Shown here piece by piece: positions 1 through 6,601 of a stretch of DNA of 6,911 nucleotides (position 1 is the first letter of the stretch; each line of letters starts with the position of its first letter). A model generated the notes under the pieces. The model ran no database searches. It was given only the letters and a program-made list of their open reading frames with translations, and had not been told where the DNA came from. This stretch comes from Negativicutes bacterium (lineage in GTDB: Bacteria > Bacillota_C > Negativicutes > Acidaminococcales > Acidaminococcaceae): positions 1 to 6,911 of the forward strand of contig RZYP01000106.1 in the NCBI GenBank assembly GCA_009930275.1, written 5' to 3'. The translations under genes were made by a program, and so were the position numbers.

Positions 1-1093
1 TTGTCGCATGCCAAGAATTATCCAACAAATTGACCAACACGCGCGAAAAACGTATAACATTCAAGGTCAGATTACAATTTAACAGTTCTTTTGCGATATT
101 GACTTTAACTTTTGAACCCCAACACATAACGCGTACCTGGGACATTGTGTAATTTAATATTTCATCAACGGTAGTATCTCTAACATAGTCTGGATACTTA
201 ATTTCACTGATCATCTGATCCATTTTTTCAGCAGAAGCAAGTATCGCGTGGCTGTGCGAAGCTGTTTCCGTTTCTTTTGAAGCTGACAATAAATCGGCAA
301 GACCAAATATAGTGGTAAGAGGACGTTTCAGGTCATGCACAAGATACTGCATTTCCTGGTAAAGCCTCAGGCGAGCCTGTTTTGTACGCATCGCAGTAAT
401 TTGTCCTTCACGCTGCCTTAAAAGTCTCAATTGTTTGATCTGTTTCTCGTAACTTACGAAAAGTTTGGTTAGGATAAGCGACGCTAAAGAACTTAAACAG
501 AATGCTATGCTGCACATCACATTCAACAGTTTATCTTTTTCCATTAATTTTGAGGTGTTCTTTACAGCATAACTCAGTTCTCCCCAACCAAAACCATATG
601 GTGTAAGCATTGGTATAAGATCAAGCCACTGAATCGAAAAAACGACTACTGCCTGAATTGCGAATTTATAGCCTGTCCTTGTAACGTCACGAGCAATATA
701 CTGTAGTAGCCATACGCTGATCAATGTAATAACTGCCGGAACTCCGAAATGAGGCACGGATGGAAAATTCAGAAAGGCGATACCAAAATAACTTATTGGA
801 ATAGCGACAGGAGGAAGAATCCACTCAATATATTTTAAATTAAATTTTTCAGCAATACCATCTGATAACATAAACCATCCGCTATAAAGGAATATTGCGC
901 GCATCGCATTGTTAGCTACAAGCCACATTGCCGAAAGCAGGATATACCCACCTTCATCGAGCATTATTGATGTCGAAAGGCTCGAATAAACAGGTTTAAA
1001 AGTGAACTGAACTGTCTGGCTCAACAGCCAAATGCCCAACATTGCTGTTCCAGCATAACATCTTATCGCATAAGTTTTTTTAAGATGGGTCAC
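1..1093 (-). CDS. Membrane-bound sensor histidine kinase, C-terminus cut by window edge
   Basis: Translating the minus strand from a GTG at 1093-1091 gives 364 uninterrupted codons to the left edge. Residues ~1-212 carry about six hydrophobic segments (near 14-32, 50-72, 89-108, 118-134, 143-163, 190-212), so the sensor part lies in the membrane with little extracellular loop. A charged linker (~215-245, rich in K, R, Q, likely coiled coil) leads to a HisKA dimerisation segment with the H-box HDLKRPLT; H253 (codon 337-335) is the expected phosphorylated histidine. Near the edge, NLLDN at 355-359 is the N-box that opens the HATPase domain; the G boxes are lost off the edge. Known for the family: it autophosphorylates from ATP and passes the phosphate to a response regulator. 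The signal and the partner regulator are not visible. The start is supported by a ribosome site 7 bases upstream. Kinase identity is very likely; the ligand is unknown. Confidence 0.9.
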   Translation of the reverse strand, partial: MTHLKKTYAIRCYAGTAMLGIWLLSQTVQFTFKPVYSSLSTSIMLDEGGYILLSAMWLVANNAMRAIFLYSGWFMLSDGIAEKFNLKYIEWILPPVAIPISYFGIAFLNFPSVPHFGVPAVITLISVWLLQYIARDVTRTGYKFAIQAVVVFSIQWLDLIPMLTPYGFGWGELSYAVKNTSKLMEKDKLLNVMCSIAFCLSSLASLILTKLFVSYEKQIKQLRLLRQREGQITAMRTKQARLRLYQEMQYLVHDLKRPLTTIFGLADLLSASKETETASHSHAILASAEKMDQMISEIKYPDYVRDTTVDEILNYTMSQVRVMCWGSKVKVNIAKELLNCNLTLNVIRFSRVLVNLLDNSWHAT

Positions 1094-1100
1094 TTTTTAT

Positions 1101-1108
1101 CCACCCTT
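1101..1108 (-). promoter_or_regulatory. Ribosome binding site deciding the GTG start of the histidine kinase
   Basis: The minus strand reads AAGGGTGG here, 7 bases before the GTG at 1093-1091. No alternative start with a comparable site lies nearby, so this site fixes the non-ATG start. The same GGGTGG core precedes the TTG start of the gene at 1753. Confidence 0.7.
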
Positions 1109-1128
1109 TGTTATCGATTATCTCCAAG

Positions 1129-1156
1129 ATATTATAGTCTACAATTTTTCTGTAAA
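1129..1156 (-). promoter_or_regulatory. Candidate sigma-A/sigma-70 promoter of the histidine kinase
   Basis: On the minus strand a -35-like TTTACA (1156-1151) is followed after 16 bases by TAATAT (1134-1129), which overlaps a consensus TATAAT (1136-1131, spacing 14). Transcription would begin about 25-30 bases before the ribosome site, leaving a short leader. This is a pattern match by eye, with no conservation data behind it. Confidence 0.45.
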
Positions 1157-1182
1157 TACCAATCATCTATTAATGCAAGCAT

Positions 1183-1429
1183 ATGACGAAGATAGGTGTC
1201 AAAAGCGATACCCAGACAGCGTTCGGTATGCATTATTCCGCTGAAGCCATCATGAAGGATGAATTCAAACCGGAGGAAATTACGTCTAAAAGACGTTTAT
1301 GTCATCGTGAAGATCTTTCTTGATGCTGTTACCGCAGACGGAAAGCTTCAGTATTCGACCGATATCTTTATGAAGCAAAGGGCAGAATTGGCTCAGTGGT
1401 GGGCGGATAAATTGGAGGGAATAGTGTAA
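1183..1429 (+). pseudogene. Frameshifted gene remnant, probably the C-terminus of a P4-type tyrosine integrase
   Basis: Two adjoining plus-strand reading frames make one plausible ~81-residue product. The first is open from ATG 1183 to TGA 1321-1323. The second is open from 1256 to TAA 1427-1429. They join if one A of the AAAA at 1288-1291 is skipped. The joined end, YSTDIFMKQR followed by AELAQWWADKLEGIV, matches in spacing the usual ending of P4-family phage integrases (Y, then L-x-x-R, then QWWADYL). The earlier part, with FKPEEI, loosely resembles the integrase stretch around FRPDVIE, but the catalytic R of the HxxR motif is not there and no complete catalytic domain fits in 81 residues. 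No convincing ribosome site precedes 1183 and TAA at 1171 blocks extension. A strong terminator follows 53 bases after the stop, as expected of a genuine old gene end. The integrase reading is my inference from remembered family patterns; it could be another decayed gene or a small unknown protein. Confidence 0.4.
1282..1296. repeat. Perfect 6-bp inverted repeat at the frame change of the remnant
   Basis: ACGTCT (1282-1287) and AGACGT (1291-1296) are exact reverse complements separated by AAA. The point where the two reading frames of the remnant must be joined (AAAA, 1288-1291) sits in its loop. It could form a small hairpin. Function unknown; it may be coincidental or a mutation-prone site. 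Confidence 0.5.
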
Positions 1430-1482
1430 TCCGGGCAGTTCGAAATATTGAAAAATAATAGGTAAAGCAAGTTTAATATTAT

Positions 1483-1521
1483 TAAGCATCCGGAATCCAG
1501 AAATTCCGGATGCTTATTTTT
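1483..1521 (+). terminator. Strong intrinsic transcription terminator
   Basis: TAAGCATCCGGAAT (1483-1496) pairs perfectly over 14 bp with 1503-1516 around a 6-base loop (CCAGAA) and is followed directly by TTTTT (1517-1521). The T-run is on the plus strand, so it ends rightward transcription from the remnant and shields the gene at 1753 from read-through. The minus-strand flank has only scattered T's, so leftward termination would be weaker. Confidence 0.9.
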
Positions 1522-1648
1522 GAAACCTCCAGAGCATGATTTTTGACTTTGTCCGAAAATAATATTCATAGTTGCGTAAATCCAGTAACAGTAAATTTTG
1601 AGTTAGAGGGAAATTTTCCATAACCGAAATTGTCGGATGTCATTGACA

Positions 1649-1684
1649 ACGTTTCTAATAATTTACTCAGCTTTTACGAAACGT
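1649..1684. promoter_or_regulatory. Inverted repeat flanking and overlapping a candidate promoter (possible operator)
   Basis: ACGTTTC (1649-1655) and GAAACGT (1678-1684) are exact reverse complements separated by 22 bases. They bracket the -35 of the candidate promoter at 1662-1691 and touch its -10. The right arm is itself part of the small palindrome TACG-AAA-CGTA (1675-1685). Such an arrangement could bind a dimeric or looping regulator. It is only a sequence pattern and could be chance in AT-rich DNA. Confidence 0.3.
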
Positions 1685-1691
1685 ATATATT
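1662..1691 (+). promoter_or_regulatory. Candidate promoter of the EAL-CBS-GGDEF gene
   Basis: TTTACT (1662-1667) lies 16 bases before TATATA (1684-1689), or 18 before TATATT, within the 231-base gap between the terminator and the start at 1753. This would give a leader of roughly 50 bases. A weaker alternative is TTGACT at 1543-1548 with TTCATA at 1565-1570. The rest of the gap (1522-1752) shows no open frame with a ribosome site and no recognisable riboswitch. Confidence 0.4.
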
Positions 1692-1736
1692 TATTAAACA
1701 TCGTTTTGATAGACTTACATCAACATTATAGAGAGC

Positions 1737-1744
1737 AGGGTGGG
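1737..1744 (+). promoter_or_regulatory. Ribosome binding site deciding a TTG start
   Basis: AGGGTGGG ends 8 bases before TTG 1753-1755. An in-frame TAG at 1729-1731 rules out an upstream start. The next in-frame ATG lies well inside the EAL domain, beyond the EAL motif, so TTG is the credible start. Confidence 0.75.
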
Positions 1745-1752
1745 AAAATCGA

Positions 1753-3549
1753 TTGACAACGAACTGTGCCGAAATAACAGATGAACAGAAAAATTCGCTT
1801 GACTACATCATAAAAAACGAAGAGATAAGGACAGTTTTTCAACCAATAATATCACTGAGAGACGGCGATATCCTCGGGCATGAAGCACTGAGCAGGGTAA
1901 CGTGTGAAAGTGAAATAAAAGATCCGGAGATGCTTTTTCTTGTTGCTGAAAAGTACAACCGGCTGTGGGAGCTTGAAATGCTCTGCAGAAAAAAGGCCCT
2001 GGAGGCTGCGTTCGAATTCATGATACCTCCCTACAGTAAAAAACTCTTTATAAACGTAAACCCCAACATAATAAATTACGAAACATACAAAAAGGGTTTC
2101 ACGAAATCCTTCCTTGCACAACACGATATCGCATCGGAAAATGTCATTTTTGAGATCACCGAAAGAAACGTGATTATGGATCTAAGAGGCTTCCTTGCAA
2201 CGATCAACAACTATAAAAGCCAGAATTTCAAAATAGCCATAGATGACGGAGGTGCAGGATATTCCGGTCTCAATCTTATCAGTGATGTCCGGCCGAACTA
2301 TCTCAAGCTTGATATGAAACTGATCCGCAATATAAATTCAGACAGGATGAAATATGCTCTTGTAAAAGGCATGGTGGAATTCTCAAAAGAATCCAATGTT
2401 TCTCTTATAGCCGAAGGGATAGAAACATATGAGGAAATGGACACACTGGTCGGTCTCGACGTGCCATATGGCCAAGGATACATTATACAGAGACCGGACG
2501 CTCAGATACGGGAAATCGAACATGACGTTCTGCAGACTCTCAGAACTATTAACCTGAAGAAGAACCATATTATGCAGAATACCGTTTCCAGTCTTTATAT
2601 CAAGAATCTTTCGACCTATGCCGAAACTGTCTCACCGAACGAGCTCATATCGAATGTTTATGATATGTTCAGGCTTGACGAGGGGCGTTTTGGAGTATGT
2701 GTGGTTGAAGATGGTTATCCTGTCGGAATAATATCGCGGGAAAAACTGGCGATAAAGCTGAGCGGTCAATACGGCTTCACTCTCAACGCAAGAAGATCGG
2801 TATATGAGATCATGGACCGGGATTTCCTTTCCGCGGACCACGAAACTCCTGTCAGTACAGTATCTTCCACCTCTATGTCGAGGCCAAACGATAAAATATA
2901 TGATTTCATTGTTATCACTGAAGAAGGCAAGTACTCTGGCGTCGTTACTGTAAAAGAACTGCTTCTGAAGACAACTGAACTGGAAGTATCAACAGCAAAA
3001 AATCAGAATCCTTTAACCGGCCTTCCCGGAAACCAGATCATAGAGAGGAAGCTTGACCGGGCTATATCTTGCCAGGATAGGTACAGTGTGGCTTACATCG
3101 ATATCGACAACTTTAAGGCATACAATGATGTTTATGGGTTTGAAAAGGGCGATCTGGTGATAAAGCTCCTTGCTGATAAGCTTTCGTCAGCCTTGCCTGA
3201 GAGCGAATTTCTTGGACACATAGGCGGAGACGACTTCCTTGTCATATTAAGTGACCATACAGACGAATCCTTTTTTCATGACCTTATAAACGATTTCGAG
3301 CATGAGGTCCTGGCCCTTTACGATCAGGCGGCTGTAGAGCGCGGATTTATCATTACCTGCAACAGAAAGGGAGAGATCGAAGAGTTTCCGTTGATGACCA
3401 TTACGGTTGTCGCGATCAACAATAACGGCCGTAATTTTACAGATAGGTTTGAACTGACGGAGGAACTTGCCTCCCTTAAGAAGAAGGCAAAGGATAGTAA
3501 GTCCAAGAAGCTTGTAAAAACAGAAAAATACGTTTCAACGTTTATTTAA
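1753..3549 (+). CDS. Cyclic-di-GMP turnover protein: EAL phosphodiesterase, CBS pair, GGDEF domain
   Basis: This complete 598-residue protein has no signal peptide or membrane segment, so it is probably cytoplasmic. Residues ~20-260 form an EAL domain that keeps the key residues: E44-A45-L46, N103, E134 in FEITE, D164-D165, K185, E221 in EGIE and Q241. Cyclic-di-GMP hydrolysis to pGpG is therefore expected. The loop usually written DDFGxGYS reads DDGGAGYSG here (166 is G rather than F). Residues ~290-408 resemble a CBS pair, a module that typically binds adenine nucleotides and could regulate either enzyme domain. Residues ~418-590 form a GGDEF domain, opening with NPLTGLPGN and carrying D450, N458, D467 and the active site as GGDDF (491-495). 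The conservative E-to-D change may allow cyclase activity. The RxxD inhibitory site before it is absent and the usual R in front of GGD is H489-I490. The domain order matches a known family of EAL-CBS-GGDEF proteins. Which activity dominates cannot be told from sequence. The gene has its own candidate promoter and appears monocistronic. Confidence 0.93.
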   Translation: MTTNCAEITDEQKNSLDYIIKNEEIRTVFQPIISLRDGDILGHEALSRVTCESEIKDPEMLFLVAEKYNRLWELEMLCRKKALEAAFEFMIPPYSKKLFINVNPNIINYETYKKGFTKSFLAQHDIASENVIFEITERNVIMDLRGFLATINNYKSQNFKIAIDDGGAGYSGLNLISDVRPNYLKLDMKLIRNINSDRMKYALVKGMVEFSKESNVSLIAEGIETYEEMDTLVGLDVPYGQGYIIQRPDAQIREIEHDVLQTLRTINLKKNHIMQNTVSSLYIKNLSTYAETVSPNELISNVYDMFRLDEGRFGVCVVEDGYPVGIISREKLAIKLSGQYGFTLNARRSVYEIMDRDFLSADHETPVSTVSSTSMSRPNDKIYDFIVITEEGKYSGVVTVKELLLKTTELEVSTAKNQNPLTGLPGNQIIERKLDRAISCQDRYSVAYIDIDNFKAYNDVYGFEKGDLVIKLLADKLSSALPESEFLGHIGGDDFLVILSDHTDESFFHDLINDFEHEVLALYDQAAVERGFIITCNRKGEIEEFPLMTITVVAINNNGRNFTDRFELTEELASLKKKAKDSKSKKLVKTEKYVSTFI

Positions 3550-3560
3550 AGTCTGAATGT

Positions 3561-6500
3561 CTACACCAGCCCAAGATATTTTTCAAAGAATTCCATCAGC
3601 TTGTCGATGATGGTCTGCTTCTTTGCAGCTCTCTTTCCACCACTGAACCTTGAAACCGGCGGCATGATTTTGTCGATGTCTGTGCCTGACGTCTTCAGCG
3701 CACCGTCACGGAAAGAGTTATCAATGAATTTTTTCGTCTCTTCCTGCTTAAGCATTTCTTCGCTGATCAGGGCTGCAAGATCTGCTTCTTTCTGCTCATG
3801 GACATATCTTCGCCAGTCCTCCTCCACCAAAGTGGAAGCATTGACGGTCTCGATGAAATCTTCGATCAGCTTTTTCTTGCTCCGCAGCTGGAAGCTGGAG
3901 CCGATGGCCTTGTCTATCGAAACGAGGATGCTCTTGTCTTCACAGTTCGATTCATGGAACTTTGCGACGAGCATAAGGATGTAGTCGATGTTTATTTCGA
4001 CCTGCCGGATCAGCTCAATTTCAAAAATAATATCATCGTTGATCTTTTCTTTATCTGCGTTCTTATCTTTTGTGAACTCCTGATAAAGGTCGATATATAG
4101 GCTCTGATAATCCTGAAACTGTCGGTTCGAAAGGATCTCGTTGCTGTGGAATTGATCAAATGACACCAAGATATTCTTAAGCCGGAGGATAGCCCCTAAC
4201 AATCGGATAAATTCCTTCTGGTTCTGTTCCCCGTTAATCGCCTGTCCCAGCGGGAATGTCTGGCTCAACTCTGCAATAAGCTCAGCATAGCCCGGCTGAT
4301 GTTTACCTTCTTCATCAAAACCGTAATAGTAGGCCTCGTAGCCTTTAAGCAGGACAAGCCCTTTGGCATCCTTGTCTCCAAAAAGGGCTATGGCTTTATC
4401 TGTCTCTTCCTGTAGATCACGGAAACAGACAATATTACCGAAAGTCTTGACAGAGTTCAGTATGCGGTTGGTACGGGAAAAGGCCTGTATTAGTCCATGC
4501 TGCCTGAGGTTTTTGTCCACCCAAAGGGTGTTAAGGGTCGTCGCGTCAAAACCGGTCAGGAACATATTGACAACGACCAAAAGGTCCACCTCGCGCCGTT
4601 TGATTCGTAGAGAGAGGTCTTTATAATAATTCTCAAATTTTTGTGAGGATGTGTCAAAATTTACCTTGAAATCGACATTATAATCCTGTATCGCAGATTC
4701 CAGAAAGTCTCGGGAGGACTGATCCAGGCTGTCAGTATCAAACCCCTCATCCGGGAATACGTCCTCGGGGTCAGCTTCATTTGCGCTGTAGCTGAAGATG
4801 GTGGCGATATTGAGCTTGCGTCCGCGCTCTGCGAGCTGCTTCTTGAGTTCTGTGTAATATTTTTTCGCCACAGGGATCGAGCTTACTGCCAGAATGGAGT
4901 TGAAACCTGATACGCGCTGTCCCTGAAGAGAATAGAAGCTGTTTCGTTTGGTCTTCTGGTCAAAGTGATCGATAATATAGGAAACAACGTCACGTATCCT
5001 TACAGGGTCGGCCATGGCGTTTTCCCTGTCTATCGACGACACTTTTTTATCCTTAACGTTTTCCTTCATCTTTACTGTATTGATGTAGTCGATGCGGAAG
5101 GGCAGGACATTCTGATCGTTAATGGCATCCACTATCGTGTAGGTATGCAGTTTGTCGCCAAAGGCCTGAGGCGTAGTTCTTAAAAGCGGATTTCCTCCGT
5201 TTCCGGCATTGGCTGCGAAGATCGGTGTCCCGGTAAAACCGAACAGATGGTAATTCCTGAAAGATTTTACGATTTTATTGTGCATGTCTCCAAACTGGGA
5301 ACGATGACATTCGTCAAAGATAATGACAACATGCTTCCTGAAAACATCCTGCTCTTTGTTCCTGGATACGAAGACATCGAGCTTCTGGATGGTGGTGATT
5401 ATGATATGCGAAGAGGAGTCCTCAAGCTGTTTTTGCAGTATTTTTGTTGATGTATTGCTGTTTGCGGCGCCCTTCTGAAACTTATCGTATTCTTTCATCG
5501 TCTGGTAGTCGAGGTCCTTACGATCAACAACAAACAGCACCTTGTCGACATAAGGTAAAACTGAGGCGATCTGGGCAGTTTTAAAAGAGGTTAGAGTCTT
5601 GCCGCTGCCAGTAGTGTGCCAGATATACCCGCCTGCTTCAATTGTGCCGGTTTTTTTGTAGTTATTTGATATTTCTATCCGCGATAATATCCGCTCTGTC
5701 GCTACTATCTGATAGGGACGCATGACGAGCAGGAGGTTTTCAGAAGTAAATACACAGTATTTTGTGAGTATGTTCAGCAGCGCATGCCTGGCCATAAATG
5801 TCTTGGTAAAGTCGGTCAGGTCTGCAATGGTTTTGTTGTTTCCATCCGCCCAGTATGAAGTGAACTCAAAGCTGTTGCTGGTCTTCTTGCTGCTCTTGCT
5901 GCTGTCTGCACTGCCTGATTCCTTTATATGGCTTGAACGTGTTGTATTTGAGTAATATTTGGTATGTGTGCCGTTTGAGATAATAAATATTTGTATATAC
6001 TCATAAAGACCGCTTGACGCCCAGAAGCTTTCCCGCTGGTAGCGCTTGATCTGGTTAAAGGCTTCCCTGATGGCGACTCCCCTGCGTTTCAGTTCTGTGT
6101 GGACAAGTGGAAGACCGTTTACAAGGATAGTAACGTCATACCTACTGTCGTGTGCTCCCTCTGATTCTTCGTACTGGTTTATTACCTGCAGCTTGTTGTT
6201 ATGGATGTTTTTTTTGTCTATCAGGTAAATGTTCTTTGTCGAACCGTCATCACGGTGCAGGATCTGCACGTGATCCTCCTGTATCTTGCGGGTCTTTTCT
6301 ATAATACCTTCGTTGCTTCTGGCGATGCACTCCGAGAAAAACCTTCTCCATTCAGCATCGGAGAAGTCATAGCCGTTGAGGAGCTCCAACTGCTTTCTGA
6401 GGTTCGATATCAGGGCGGCTTCATTATTAAAACTCAGGTATTCATATCCCTGAGCCTCGAGCAGGCAAATAAACTCGCGCTCGAGAGCAGCCTCCCCCTG

Positions 6501-6587
6501 ATAAGCCGCTGCTACCCTGCTTTCGGGCTTATACTCTGAAACTACAGTATATTCCGCCGTTTCCGCAACGATATTGAATAGACTCAT
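3561..6587 (-). CDS. hsdR: Type I restriction enzyme R subunit (EcoR124I/type IC-like)
   Basis: The complete 1008-residue motor and nuclease subunit is close to the ~1040 residues of EcoR124I HsdR. With HsdM and HsdS it cuts DNA lacking the host methylation after ATP-driven translocation. The N-terminal PD-(D/E)xK nuclease shows D151, E165-L-K167 and the QxxxY motif Q179/Y183, at the same positions as the catalytic residues described for EcoR124I. The helicase motor has Walker A HTTGSGKT (324-331), motif II DECH (425-428), motif III TGT (452-454) and motif VI QAFSRTNR (701-708). The C-terminal stretch around PPVSRF (976-981) and a basic tail are typical of the family, so it looks full-length and active. 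A Ser/Lys-rich patch at ~224-239 sits between the nuclease and motor and is encoded partly by a tandem repeat. The ATG start overlaps the hsdS stop (ATGA) and has AAGGAG 8 bases upstream, so the two genes are co-translated. The stop lies 11 bases from that of the convergent cyclic-di-GMP gene, with no terminator hairpin seen between them. Confidence 0.97.
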   Translation of the reverse strand: MSLFNIVAETAEYTVVSEYKPESRVAAAYQGEAALEREFICLLEAQGYEYLSFNNEAALISNLRKQLELLNGYDFSDAEWRRFFSECIARSNEGIIEKTRKIQEDHVQILHRDDGSTKNIYLIDKKNIHNNKLQVINQYEESEGAHDSRYDVTILVNGLPLVHTELKRRGVAIREAFNQIKRYQRESFWASSGLYEYIQIFIISNGTHTKYYSNTTRSSHIKESGSADSSKSSKKTSNSFEFTSYWADGNNKTIADLTDFTKTFMARHALLNILTKYCVFTSENLLLVMRPYQIVATERILSRIEISNNYKKTGTIEAGGYIWHTTGSGKTLTSFKTAQIASVLPYVDKVLFVVDRKDLDYQTMKEYDKFQKGAANSNTSTKILQKQLEDSSSHIIITTIQKLDVFVSRNKEQDVFRKHVVIIFDECHRSQFGDMHNKIVKSFRNYHLFGFTGTPIFAANAGNGGNPLLRTTPQAFGDKLHTYTIVDAINDQNVLPFRIDYINTVKMKENVKDKKVSSIDRENAMADPVRIRDVVSYIIDHFDQKTKRNSFYSLQGQRVSGFNSILAVSSIPVAKKYYTELKKQLAERGRKLNIATIFSYSANEADPEDVFPDEGFDTDSLDQSSRDFLESAIQDYNVDFKVNFDTSSQKFENYYKDLSLRIKRREVDLLVVVNMFLTGFDATTLNTLWVDKNLRQHGLIQAFSRTNRILNSVKTFGNIVCFRDLQEETDKAIALFGDKDAKGLVLLKGYEAYYYGFDEEGKHQPGYAELIAELSQTFPLGQAINGEQNQKEFIRLLGAILRLKNILVSFDQFHSNEILSNRQFQDYQSLYIDLYQEFTKDKNADKEKINDDIIFEIELIRQVEINIDYILMLVAKFHESNCEDKSILVSIDKAIGSSFQLRSKKKLIEDFIETVNASTLVEEDWRRYVHEQKEADLAALISEEMLKQEETKKFIDNSFRDGALKTSGTDIDKIMPPVSRFSGGKRAAKKQTIIDKLMEFFEKYLGLV
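5885..5902. repeat. Tandem 9-bp repeat (two copies) inside hsdR
   Basis: TCTTGCTGC occurs twice head to tail on the plus strand; on the coding strand it encodes the SSK-SSK part of a Ser/Lys-rich stretch near residues 229-234. The unit is a multiple of three, so slippage would lengthen or shorten the linker without breaking the frame. Confidence 0.6.
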
Positions 6588-6601
6588 GCGACCTTCTCCT
6601 T
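6584..6601 (-). promoter_or_regulatory. Translational coupling junction between hsdS and hsdR (ATGA overlap with ribosome site)
   Basis: On the minus strand AAGGAG (6601-6596) lies within the last codons of hsdS, 8 bases before the hsdR ATG (6587-6585). The hsdS TGA (6586-6584) overlaps that ATG by two bases. This implies one mRNA and coupled synthesis of the specificity and restriction subunits, so no separate hsdR promoter is needed. Confidence 0.85.

Noticed and set aside
1286..1489. A 67-codon minus-strand open frame opposite the integrase-like remnant
   Set aside because: Its start lies inside the left arm of the terminator hairpin, it has no ribosome site, and the opposite strand has the recognisable protein end.
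1522..1752. Possible cyclic-di-GMP riboswitch upstream of the cyclic-di-GMP gene
   Set aside because: The conserved GEMM core motifs and a terminator-like switch helix near the start are not visible; only short imperfect hairpins are present.
1642..1761. Repeat of ATTGACAACG at 1642-1651 and 1752-1761
   Set aside because: Two 10-base copies 110 bases apart, one of them spanning the start codon. This is probably chance in AT-rich DNA, and no third copy was noticed.
1839..3506. Several minus-strand open frames of 60-90 codons under the EAL-CBS-GGDEF gene
   Set aside because: They overlap a clearly real gene and their translations resemble no known protein.
6201..6539. A 112-codon plus-strand open frame opposite hsdR, plus similar ones at 3601-3984, 3798-4100, 4363-4626, 4965-5183, 5247-5450, 5722-5955 and 6046-6228
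   Set aside because: All lie wholly antisense to the conserved hsdR, have no family resemblance or convincing ribosome site, and are explained by codon bias of hsdR.
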